DNA of 64,000 bases. It comes from Chryseobacterium ginsenosidimutans. Lineage in GTDB: Bacteria; Bacteroidota; Bacteroidia; Flavobacteriales; Weeksellaceae. The DNA lies in contig NZ_JANUCO010000001.1 in assembly GCF_024807225.1 (NCBI RefSeq), forward strand, positions 62,001 through 126,000, given 5' to 3'. The notes under the pieces were generated by a model. That model saw only the letters and a list, made by a program, of their open reading frames with translations, searched no databases and was not told the DNA's origin. The number at the start of each line of letters is the position of its first letter. The first letter of the stretch is position 1. Position numbers and translations under genes: made by a program. This document shows positions 26,554 through 34,590 of this stretch, one piece after another.

Positions 26554-27306
26554 TTATTTCTTAGTGTTGTTTGTAGTTACAGGAGCTTTTACACTCTTTT
26601 CTACTGCAGGTTGAACGGGTTGTTTCATCACCGAATCTTTTTTCAGAGAATCTACAACCGGAGCATGAGTCTGTACTTTCACCGTATCTTTTTCGATTCT
26701 GTGGGTTTTTGTCTGTACAGAAATATTTGTTTTATCGAAAGATTTTTTCCCGAAAAGAAGTTCCTGTTGAGAATAAGCAACATACAAAATTCCCAACACC
26801 GGAATAACAATCAGGAAAGCCCAAAGAATGGACTTATTAAATTGATAATCCTTTTCCTTATTTACAGAAACATTGGGTTTCAAATCTTTATTATTGATAT
26901 CCGAAATTTTAATTTCTTCCAACCCGTAAAAATCAGGATGATCAGACTGCAATCTGTTTCCTTTAAAATGAGTTTCACCGTCTTCAATAAAGATAATTCC
27001 CAAGCCCTGAATTTCCAAAGTCTGGTCTGCCTGCAGTTTTTTCTTCCAAAAATCGGTCTGAATCTGCAGATCGGTTTTCGAAGCTTCCAACGTCATCTGC
27101 TTTTGGTTGGCTATAAAACCTGCCAATTCATCGGACTGAACTTCATAATCCGAGAGATAGACAATTTTGCTGGCAGGAGGAAGAATACTCCCATTTTCGG
27201 AATTGATAATTGCTTTGGAATTTTCTAGAGAAAATACCCCAAAATTCGGAACCTTCACAGTTCCAAATTGTTTCAAATATTCTAAAATGTAAGCTGAAAT
27301 ATTCAT
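26554..27306 (-). CDS. HU-CCDC81 domain membrane protein
   Basis: A 250-residue protein. Residues 1-115 resemble the two bacterial HU-like CCDC81 domains (ISAYILEYLKQFGTVKVPNF, then LEIQGLGIIFIEDGE). A transmembrane segment follows at about residues 157-175 (SILWAFLIVIPVLGILYVAY), then a Lys/Thr-rich tail. In Bacteroidota such proteins commonly end in a SPOR domain; none is seen here. The HU-like part may bind DNA or peptidoglycan near the membrane. Function unknown. The start is well supported by a non-coding upstream gap. Confidence 0.78.
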   Translation of the reverse strand: MNISAYILEYLKQFGTVKVPNFGVFSLENSKAIINSENGSILPPASKIVYLSDYEVQSDELAGFIANQKQMTLEASKTDLQIQTDFWKKKLQADQTLEIQGLGIIFIEDGETHFKGNRLQSDHPDFYGLEEIKISDINNKDLKPNVSVNKEKDYQFNKSILWAFLIVIPVLGILYVAYSQQELLFGKKSFDKTNISVQTKTHRIEKDTVKVQTHAPVVDSLKKDSVMKQPVQPAVEKSVKAPVTTNNTKK

Positions 27307-27630
27307 TTGGTCGCAAATTTATGACTTTTTCGTGACTTTTGAGGAGATTTATTTTTTATGAACAAGACTTTAAATAGTTTTATATTTTACGAATTATTCA
27401 ATTTCACAGTACAAGTTCGATATTACCTGATCTTCTTTATTTTTATGGTTGAAAATATTGTTTTTGAGTCTTAAAATTTGAGTTTTTTTTGAATGTTTGC
27501 TTTTAATGAAAATGTCTTTTTAACGCAAAGTCCGCAAAGATTTTTTACTACTAAATGCTTTTAAAGCTCGCAAAGGCGTTTCACTCAGCAAAGGACACAA
27601 AGCCTTTCAATTATGAAGCGAGTATTTGTG

Positions 27631-27662
27631 AGCCTTGTCAAGGTTTAAACCTTGACAAGGCT
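27631..27662. repeat. Perfect 32-bp palindrome
   Basis: AGCCTTGTCAAGGTTT is followed directly by its reverse complement, with no loop. No T tract. It is not positioned as a terminator for a nearby gene on the plus strand. Confidence 0.75.
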
Positions 27663-27727
27663 TTGATTGTTATTAATTATTAATGATGAATTATAATGAT
27701 TTTAGATTTGTAGAAAAGCTTCAAATA

Positions 27728-27751
27728 AAAAAGACTGCCGAAGCAGCCTTA
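27728..27751 (-). terminator. Terminator after the TPP-controlled TonB receptor
   Basis: On the minus strand AAGGCTGCTTCGGCAGTCTT, a stem closed by a TTCG tetraloop, is followed by TTTTAT. It lies about 50 bp past the receptor stop. Confidence 0.85.
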
Positions 27752-27802
27752 AAAAATCTAACTTTACTTTTTACTATAATTTATTAAATATAGCCTGATT
27801 GA

Positions 27803-29908
27803 TTACTGAATTTTCCAGCTGATCCCAACCATAAAGTTGGTTCCTGCCTGAGAAAAATAGTAAGGTTCGCCGTCGTAAACAGCGCCATTGTTGACATATT
27901 TTTTATTGAAAATATTATTCACCAATAATTTCAACGCAATGTCATTATTCTTGATTTTAAACTGATATTGAGCATTAAAATCCGTCAAAAGATAGTCTTT
28001 CAACTGCAGATTTTGATCTTCTGTATTATCCAGATATTGTTTTCCGACATATTGATTCATCAAAGCAAACTGGAAATTTTTGGTGGGATTGAATTTCAAA
28101 CCTAAATTGGCGATAACGTCCGGTGAGAAAGAAATCTGAGTATTTCCCAAGTTTTTTGCGGCATCTTCATTTTCGATTTTAAAATCTAAATTTCTGTTGT
28201 TACTGAAACTTACATTCCCCGTCAGTTCCCATTGTTTTGAAAGTTTCGCCAAAGCAGCCAATTCGATTCCGCTTCTGTAGCTTTTCCCTGAGTTGGTTCT
28301 TATGAAAGCTCCTACATTGTTCAGTTCGCCATTTAAAACCAACTGATTCACGTAATACATATAATATAAATTCGCCGTAAACGATACAATTCCGAATTGT
28401 CTTTCAAAACCAGCCTCGAAATCGTGAAGCTTTTCTGCTTTCACGTCATTGTTTGCCAACAAATCGTCTCTGTTGGGTTCGCGATGGGCATGTGCGTAAG
28501 AAACAAAGACTTTTCCACTTCCTATTCTATAATTAACCCCAACTTTTGGATTGAAGAACAGCCAGTTTTTGTCCAGATTTGCGCCTTCATCGTCTCCTGC
28601 AGTGATAATTTTTGTGTCGTAATCGATATTTCTCAACTGCAAATCTCCGAAGATTTCGAAATCATGAAGTTTAACCAACGCTTTTGCAAAACCTGCGACT
28701 TCATTTTTCACAGAACGACTTCTGTAATATTCGTGTTCATCAATTTGAGGCAAGAAAACACCGGTTACATTCCCAAAATGTCTTCCGTAATATTGATTGG
28801 CAACAGCTCCGAAATTAACATCAACAATTCCTAATTTTCCGTAAAGTGTGGAAACCATTCCGTAGAAATCGTTATTCAGCCATTTTTTTCTGATAAAATC
28901 TGAGTATTCTTCACCATTTACATCCGCCAAATTGTATCTCGCAAAAGGATCGCCTTGCTTGTAATTTTCGTAATATCCTTTTCCTTTCGTGTAATGTAAA
29001 GTGGTTTCTAAATTCCATTTATCATTAAACTTTTGTTCCCAAAGCAATTGATAATGATTTTGTCTGTAATTATCGGTTTCATTGCCATAAAAACCAACAA
29101 TATTTTCCCAGTTTGCATCATAAATCGCTCCGGAATAATTGAACTTTGGATCTGTTTCCCAAGTTTTTCTGTCGATTCCGTTCCAAGCCTGATACGTTTT
29201 TTCTTTTCCTCCGAAAGCCATCAGACGAATTCTCGTATTTCCTTCTTCATACAAAGCCGTGAAATTGTAAGAATCTAAATTTGATGAAGCTCTGTCGATA
29301 TATCCATCGGAATTAATGTGAGTATAACGTCCCATCACAGAAAGCTTGTTGCCCCAGAATTTTCCGGAACCGATTTCCGCAGAATATTTATACGTATTGA
29401 ATGATCCGTAACTGTCATCTGTTTTAAAATAAAACTTTTCTTCCGGATCTTTTGAAAGTACATTGATACTCGCTCCAAACGCAGAAACGCCATTGTTGGA
29501 AGTTCCGACCCCTCTCTGAATCACGATTTGTGAAGCAGAGCTCGTTAAATCCGGAACATTCACGAAGAAAGTTCCCTGACTTTCGGAATCGTTGTACGGA
29601 ACGCCATTCATCATGACATTAATACCGCTTCCCGAAACTCCACGAATTCTAAAACCTGTGTAACCAACGCCATTTCCGGCATCAGAAGTTGAAATTATGG
29701 AAGTTTGGTTTTTAAGTAAAATCGGTAAATCCTGTCCAAGATTTTTGCTATCAAGATCTTTGGCTACATTGATGATTTCTTTAGCAACAGGAAGTCTTTT
29801 GGTAAAATTAACTGCTTCAATTTCCCTTACTTTCAGAGAATCTGTATTCTGAGCTTGTAAAAAAGCGAAAGAGCCAACGGTAAGCCCTAAAAAAAATAAT
29901 CCTTTCAT
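27803..29908 (-). CDS. TonB-dependent receptor, probable thiamin transporter
   Basis: A 701-residue outer-membrane active transporter. A signal peptide (about 1-19, ending FLQAQ) precedes a plug domain (IINVAKDLDSKNLGQDLPIL, GFRIRGVSGSGINVMMNGVP). A 22-strand-type barrel follows, ending in GISWKIQ. The C-terminal end has the usual aromatic/hydrophobic alternation, although the last residue is Gln rather than Phe. A TPP riboswitch lies in the leader about 124 nt upstream, so expression responds to thiamin pyrophosphate. TPP-riboswitch TonB receptors in Bacteroidota are assigned to thiamin or precursor uptake; substrate is thus inferred from regulation. Confidence 0.92.
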   Translation of the reverse strand: MKGLFFLGLTVGSFAFLQAQNTDSLKVREIEAVNFTKRLPVAKEIINVAKDLDSKNLGQDLPILLKNQTSIISTSDAGNGVGYTGFRIRGVSGSGINVMMNGVPYNDSESQGTFFVNVPDLTSSASQIVIQRGVGTSNNGVSAFGASINVLSKDPEEKFYFKTDDSYGSFNTYKYSAEIGSGKFWGNKLSVMGRYTHINSDGYIDRASSNLDSYNFTALYEEGNTRIRLMAFGGKEKTYQAWNGIDRKTWETDPKFNYSGAIYDANWENIVGFYGNETDNYRQNHYQLLWEQKFNDKWNLETTLHYTKGKGYYENYKQGDPFARYNLADVNGEEYSDFIRKKWLNNDFYGMVSTLYGKLGIVDVNFGAVANQYYGRHFGNVTGVFLPQIDEHEYYRSRSVKNEVAGFAKALVKLHDFEIFGDLQLRNIDYDTKIITAGDDEGANLDKNWLFFNPKVGVNYRIGSGKVFVSYAHAHREPNRDDLLANNDVKAEKLHDFEAGFERQFGIVSFTANLYYMYYVNQLVLNGELNNVGAFIRTNSGKSYRSGIELAALAKLSKQWELTGNVSFSNNRNLDFKIENEDAAKNLGNTQISFSPDVIANLGLKFNPTKNFQFALMNQYVGKQYLDNTEDQNLQLKDYLLTDFNAQYQFKIKNNDIALKLLVNNIFNKKYVNNGAVYDGEPYYFSQAGTNFMVGISWKIQ

Positions 29909-30031
29909 TCTATAAATCTTTAAAATTTAATGAATAAAAGGGGCGGATTAAATAATGTAACAATTTATTAATTTAACAGTCTAACAATGCAAATTGGTAT
30001 ATTGTTTCACTGTTCCATTGGTACATTTTAA

Positions 30032-30098
30032 ATTCCCTAAACAGCATTATCTGTTCCAGGTTCATTGGGTATAATCTCAGCTTGTTACAGCACCCCTT
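30032..30098 (-). promoter_or_regulatory. TPP riboswitch (THI element) upstream of TonB receptor
   Basis: On the minus strand the conserved pieces occur in order: AAAGGGGTGC, GCTGAGATTATACCC, GAACCTG, AACAGATAATGC and GTTTAGGGAA. The CTGAGA pyrimidine-binding helix and the GAACCTG/GATAATGC pyrophosphate helix match the thi box. It regulates the downstream TonB receptor. Confidence 0.92.
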
Positions 30099-30108
30099 TA
30101 TTTCAGCC

Positions 30109-30272
30109 GCGAAATTACAAAAAAATTATGAAATGTGAGTTGTAAGTTTTTTAAAGCGCTCTTTTTACAGCATTGAATTGTGTTATTCGTGAAAAATTTG
30201 TGCTGATTTGTGTTTAAATTTTTCTTCCACGGATTTCACAGATTGACACGGATGTTTGCGTTTTATTTAAAC
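30109..30272. repeat. Diverged repeat arms beside the TPP leader
   Basis: This part of the gap contains GTGAAAAATTTGTGCTG and TTCCACGGATTTCACAG, related to the family at 1332-1445. No gene. Confidence 0.5.
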
Positions 30273-31043
30273 TTAATAGGTTTTATTTTTTGAATCAATA
30301 TAATAGTAATTTTTGCCATCTTTGGAAACATCGAACATTCTGCCCAGTTTCCAGCTGAAATTACGTTTAATATCTTCATATTCAAAAGGGACAATGATGT
30401 TATTATGAACATCAATAACTCCGAATACATTGTTTTTAGACGCGATAATCATCGGATTCGACACATCATCGCCTTCCATAATATACAAATATTCATATTG
30501 AGGATAAATCTGAAACTGCTTATAATCCTGAGGATTTTTAAAGGTAGCTTTTTCAATAATTCCGAAAAAACCATTCATCGTATACGCCTGAAACAATTGC
30601 TGTACATATTCTTTATGAGCACATTGCGCAAGATCTGATTGCTTGAATTGATAGACTCTTTTCCCTTTTTTATCTACTCTGTATGAAATTTCATTCTTTT
30701 CTACCGTTGCATAATCTGCAGTCCCGAATTTTCTCACTTTTTCGTTGGGAGAATTCAACAGATTACAATCTTCATAGAAAAAAACAGCAATATGATATTC
30801 CGGCTGAATGATAAATTTCCCTTTCTGATTCACATATCCAAAATTTCCATTTTTCTTTTTCGGAATTAAAACAGGAAGTTCTTCATTGATAACAGGAAGA
30901 TCCGGAACTTTATTTGCCGATGCGAAATTCTTTTTAACAGTAGTTTTAGACGTGTTTTTAATTGATAATTTCTTCACAGATTGAGTCTGAGAAAAAACAG
31001 AAATCGAAATAAAAAAGCACAAAAACGGAACTACATTTTTCAT
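30273..31043 (-). CDS. Secreted WG-repeat protein
   Basis: A protein of about 256 residues. The frame opens at 31052 (MMIMKNVV); the ATG at 31043 (MKNVVPFLCFF) gives a cleaner signal peptide (ending VFSQ) and is chosen. Two WG (KLG-type) beta repeats are recognisable: PKKKNGNFGYVNQKGKFIIQ and NVFGVIDVHNNIIVPFEYED. WG repeats usually form beta-propeller-like binding domains. Cell location is the periplasm or surface. Function unknown. The gap before the TPP riboswitch contains arms of the dispersed repeat (30190-30256). Confidence 0.8.
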   Translation of the reverse strand: MKNVVPFLCFFISISVFSQTQSVKKLSIKNTSKTTVKKNFASANKVPDLPVINEELPVLIPKKKNGNFGYVNQKGKFIIQPEYHIAVFFYEDCNLLNSPNEKVRKFGTADYATVEKNEISYRVDKKGKRVYQFKQSDLAQCAHKEYVQQLFQAYTMNGFFGIIEKATFKNPQDYKQFQIYPQYEYLYIMEGDDVSNPMIIASKNNVFGVIDVHNNIIVPFEYEDIKRNFSWKLGRMFDVSKDGKNYYYIDSKNKTY

Positions 31044-31146
31044 AATCATCATTTGGATGCAAAAATAGGATTAAAAATAGAAAATATAAAATTCATATTT
31101 ATAAAGAATCTAAATAATTTCGAGTACAAAAAATAGTAAAAATCCG

Positions 31147-31154
31147 TAAATTTG
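31147..31154 (+). promoter_or_regulatory. Putative -7 element of the acnB leader
   Basis: TAAATTTG matches TAnnTTTG. It lies 332 bp before the acnB ATG, implying a long leader. No clear -33 box. Confidence 0.35.
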
Positions 31155-31198
31155 GGAACATTTTTAAGTGTTTGATAATCTAAAAACGTTTTGGAGAT

Positions 31199-31324
31199 AT
31201 GTTTTTTGGGATTGATATTATCAAAAAAGTGTACCAATCTTACCTCAAAAGAGCCTTTTTTCAACAAGACGAATCGCAGGTAAGCCACTTACACTTCCAG
31301 AAAATCATATACTTAACTCTCTGA
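31199..31324 (+). CDS. Possible 41-residue small ORF in the acnB leader
   Basis: ATG at 31199 with GGAG seven bases upstream. The product begins MFFGIDIIKKVYQSYLKRAF and ends HFQKIIYLTL. The composition is protein-like (amphipathic helix, aromatic residues), but no family is recognised. It lies 45 bp after a TAAATTTG box. It may be an upstream ORF, a remnant or a chance frame. Confidence 0.3.
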   Translation: MFFGIDIIKKVYQSYLKRAFFQQDESQVSHLHFQKIIYLTL

Positions 31325-31347
31325 AACGGAACATTATCTCACATTTT

Positions 31348-31400
31348 AAAGGAGGTAGATTATGTTGTTATTACTAAAGTCGTTTTACGGCAGCTTTTAA
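31348..31400 (+). promoter_or_regulatory. Possible leader peptide with consensus Shine-Dalgarno
   Basis: AAAGGAGG (31348-31355) is followed after six bases by an ATG at 31362 and a 12-codon frame (MLLLLKSFYGSF) ending in TAA at 31400. A perfect SD is unusual in this phylum. The rest of the 433-bp gap (31053-31485) shows nothing else. Confidence 0.35.
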
Positions 31401-31485
31401 ATAATTTTATTGTAATTTAAACACTGTTAAGAAAAAACCTGACAGTATTAGCAACTGTTTTAAAATTGAAAAGATTTCTATTATT

Positions 31486-34266
31486 ATGAATATTTATCAG
31501 GATTACATCCAAGAGATTGAAGAAAGAAAAAACCAAGGGCTTCATCCAAAGCCAATTGACGGTGCAGAACTATTAAGTGAAATTATTGCACAAATAAAAG
31601 ATACAGCCAACGAATACAGAGCTGACTCTCTTAATTTTTTTATTTATAACACGTTACCCGGAACCACAAGTGCAGCGGGTGTAAAAGCCAAGTTTTTAAA
31701 AGAAATCATTCTGGGTGAATCCATAGTAGAAGAAATAACACCTGCTTTTGCCTTCGAATTATTATCTCACATGAAAGGTGGCCCTTCAATTGAAGTATTG
31801 CTAGATCTTGCGTTGGGTAACGATCCAGCTATTGCGAAAGAAGCGGCAAACGTTCTTAAGACACAGGTTTTCCTTTATGATGCTGATACAGACCGTCTGA
31901 AGGAAGCATTCAATAGCGGTAACGAAATCGCACAAGAAATTGTTGAAAGCTATGCAAAAGCTGAATTCTTCACTAAACTTCCAGAAGTTGCTGAAGAAAT
32001 TAAAGTGGTTACATTTATCGCGGGTGAAGGTGACATTTCAACAGATTTACTTTCTCCGGGAAATCAGGCTCACTCAAGATCTGATAGAGAATTGCACGGT
32101 AAATGTATGATTACTCCTGAAGCTCAGGAAGAAATTAAAGCTTTACAGGCTCAACATCCTGATGCAAGTGTAATGCTTATCGCTGAAAAAGGTACGATGG
32201 GTGTTGGTTCATCAAGAATGTCGGGAGTAAACAACGTGGCTCTTTGGACAGGTAAGCAAGCAAGCCCATATATTCCATTTGTGAATATCGCTCCGATTGT
32301 TGGAGGTACAAACGGTATTTCTCCGATTTTCCTTACTACGGTTGACGTAACAGGTGGTATTGGTATCGACCTTAAAAACTGGGTAAAAAAACTGGATGAA
32401 AACGGAAACCCTATTCGTAACGAAAACGGTGACGTTGTTCTTGAAGAGACGTATTCTGTGGCTACAGGAACAGTTTTGACAATCAATACAAAAGAAAAGA
32501 AATTATATAACGGAGATCAGGAATTAATTGATCTTACAAAATCTTTCACTCCTCAAAAAGTTGAATTTATCAAAGCTGGTGGATCTTACGCTATCGTTTT
32601 TGGTAAAAAGCTACAAACTTTTGCTGCAAAACTTTTAGGAATCGAAACGCCTCTTGTTTTTGCTCCATCAAAAGAAATTTCTCACGAAGGACAAGGCTTG
32701 ACTGCTGTTGAAAAAATCTTCAACAGAAATGCAGTTGGTGTTACTGAAGGAAAATTATTACACGCTGGTTCAGACGTTCGTGTAGAAGTAAACATCGTTG
32801 GATCTCAGGATACAACAGGTTTGATGACTGCTCAGGAATTGGAATCTATGGCAGCGACAGTGATTTCACCAATCGTTGACGGTGCTTATCAGTCAGGATG
32901 TCACACTGCTTCTGTTTGGGATAAAAAAGCTCAGGCTAATATTCCTAAATTAATGAAATTCATGAACGAATTCGGTTTGATCACCGCTCGTGACCCGAAA
33001 GGTGAATATCACGCGATGACAGACGTTATTCACAAAGTTCTTAACGATATTACGATCGACGAATGGGCGATCATCATCGGAGGAGATTCTCACACAAGAA
33101 TGTCTAAAGGTGTTGCTTTTGGAGCTGACTCAGGAACAGTTGCTCTTGCTTTGGCTACAGGTGAAGCATCAATGCCGATTCCTGAATCTGTAAAAGTAAC
33201 ATTCAAAGGAAATATGAAAGAACACATGGATTTCCGTGATGTTGTTCATGCTACTCAAGCTCAGATGTTGAAGCAGTTTGGTGGAGAAAACGTATTCCAA
33301 GGTAGAATCATTGAGGTTCACATTGGTACGCTTCCTGCAGATCAGGCATTCACATTTACAGACTGGACTGCTGAAATGAAAGCAAAAGCTTCTATCAATA
33401 TTTCTGAAGATGATACTTTAATTGAATCACTGGAAATTGCAAAAGGCAGAATCCAGATCATGATTGATAAAGGGATGGATAATCACAATCATGTTCTTCA
33501 AGGATTGATTAATAAAGCTAATAAAAGAATCGAAGAAGTTAAAACAGGTGATAAACCAGCTCTGACTCCGGATTCAAATGCAAAATATTACGCAGAAGTT
33601 GTTGTTGATCTTGATATCATCGTAGAACCTATGATTGCCGATCCGGATGTAAACAATGATGATGTTTCTAAACGATACACTCACGATACGATCAGAGCAC
33701 TTTCTTTCTATGGCGGCGAGAAAAAAGTAGATCTTGGTTTTGTTGGATCTTGTATGGTTCACAAAGGAGATTTGAAAATTGTTTCTCAAATGCTTAGAAA
33801 TATCGAACAGAAACAAGGTAAAGTAGAATTCAGTGCTCCTCTTGTAGTTGCTGCTCCTACTTATAATATCATTGATGAATTAAAAGCAGAAGGAGATTGG
33901 GAATTATTGGAGAAATATTCAGGATTCGAATTTGATGATAAAGCTCCGAAAGGTGCAGCTCGTACAGAATACGAAAACATGATGTATCTAGAGCGTCCTG
34001 GCTGTAACCTTTGTATGGGTAATCAGGAAAAAGCTGAAAAAGGAGATACCGTATTGGCAACTTCTACCCGTCTTTTCCAAGGAAGAGTGGTTGAAGATTC
34101 TGAACGTAAAAAAGGAGAATCTTTATTGGCTTCAACTCCGGTTGTTGTACTTTCTGCAATTATGGGAAGAATTCCTAATATTGATGAATATAAAGCAGCT
34201 GTTGAAGGTATCGACCTGACTAAATTCACCCCTTCAATTAAGGAATTGGTGCAGGTTGGTCATTAA
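31486..34266 (+). CDS. acnB: Bifunctional aconitate hydratase 2 / 2-methylisocitrate dehydratase
   Basis: A 926-residue [4Fe-4S] hydratase converting citrate to isocitrate in the TCA cycle and 2-methylisocitrate in propionate metabolism. N-terminal HEAT-like and swivel domains (AnchB-type: EFLSHMKGGPSIEVLLDLAL-like region near 85-110) precede the catalytic domains. Cluster cysteines lie in YQSGCHTASVWD, GSCMVHKGD and RPGCNLCMGNQEK. It is about 60 residues longer than E. coli AcnB. It is followed by a strong terminator and then acnA, so the locus has two aconitases. No damage seen. Confidence 0.96.
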   Translation: MNIYQDYIQEIEERKNQGLHPKPIDGAELLSEIIAQIKDTANEYRADSLNFFIYNTLPGTTSAAGVKAKFLKEIILGESIVEEITPAFAFELLSHMKGGPSIEVLLDLALGNDPAIAKEAANVLKTQVFLYDADTDRLKEAFNSGNEIAQEIVESYAKAEFFTKLPEVAEEIKVVTFIAGEGDISTDLLSPGNQAHSRSDRELHGKCMITPEAQEEIKALQAQHPDASVMLIAEKGTMGVGSSRMSGVNNVALWTGKQASPYIPFVNIAPIVGGTNGISPIFLTTVDVTGGIGIDLKNWVKKLDENGNPIRNENGDVVLEETYSVATGTVLTINTKEKKLYNGDQELIDLTKSFTPQKVEFIKAGGSYAIVFGKKLQTFAAKLLGIETPLVFAPSKEISHEGQGLTAVEKIFNRNAVGVTEGKLLHAGSDVRVEVNIVGSQDTTGLMTAQELESMAATVISPIVDGAYQSGCHTASVWDKKAQANIPKLMKFMNEFGLITARDPKGEYHAMTDVIHKVLNDITIDEWAIIIGGDSHTRMSKGVAFGADSGTVALALATGEASMPIPESVKVTFKGNMKEHMDFRDVVHATQAQMLKQFGGENVFQGRIIEVHIGTLPADQAFTFTDWTAEMKAKASINISEDDTLIESLEIAKGRIQIMIDKGMDNHNHVLQGLINKANKRIEEVKTGDKPALTPDSNAKYYAEVVVDLDIIVEPMIADPDVNNDDVSKRYTHDTIRALSFYGGEKKVDLGFVGSCMVHKGDLKIVSQMLRNIEQKQGKVEFSAPLVVAAPTYNIIDELKAEGDWELLEKYSGFEFDDKAPKGAARTEYENMMYLERPGCNLCMGNQEKAEKGDTVLATSTRLFQGRVVEDSERKKGESLLASTPVVVLSAIMGRIPNIDEYKAAVEGIDLTKFTPSIKELVQVGH

Positions 34267-34310
34267 TAAAATTAAATAATAAGTCGAAAGACTGTTTTTA
34301 AATTATATAA

Positions 34311-34353
34311 GAAAGATTTTAGTCCATTGGATTTAAAATCTTTCTTTTTTTTA
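34311..34353 (+). terminator. Terminator after acnB
   Basis: GAAAGATTTT pairs with AAAATCTTTC across a 14-base spacer and is followed by a T-rich run. It lies 44 bp after the stop. Confidence 0.85.
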
Positions 34354-34590
34354 TTTAGAACCTTTCCATTTAAGAGTCATGAGAATTATTTTAACTTATA
34401 TCAATAACTCAAAAATTATTTTTCCTTAACTTGATAGGTATTTAAAATAGTAATCATTCATCTTATGTATGCCGTTTTATGCAGAGTAGGAATAGAATTT
34501 GATTAATTTGCGTTTGAGGAAATTTCCGGACTTTAATCTAAAATTAAAGCCTTGAAAAACTTATTGGAAAATAGAAAAATTAAAACAGAT

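Larger units (their letters stand above)
27307..27802. repeat. Intergenic region with repeat element (496 bp)
   Basis: From 27521 runs a TAACGCAAAG...CTCGCAAAGGCGTTTCACTC element, near-identical over about 26 bp (27568-27593) to the element inside the thiamin operon (42761-42787). A perfect 32-bp palindrome and the TonB-receptor terminator follow. A 38-codon plus-strand ORF (27358-27474) is present but not convincing. Confidence 0.7.

Noticed and set aside
27358..27474. 38-codon ORF in the plus strand before the TonB receptor region
   Set aside because: No homology, no convincing ribosome site, and it lies in a repeat-rich gap.
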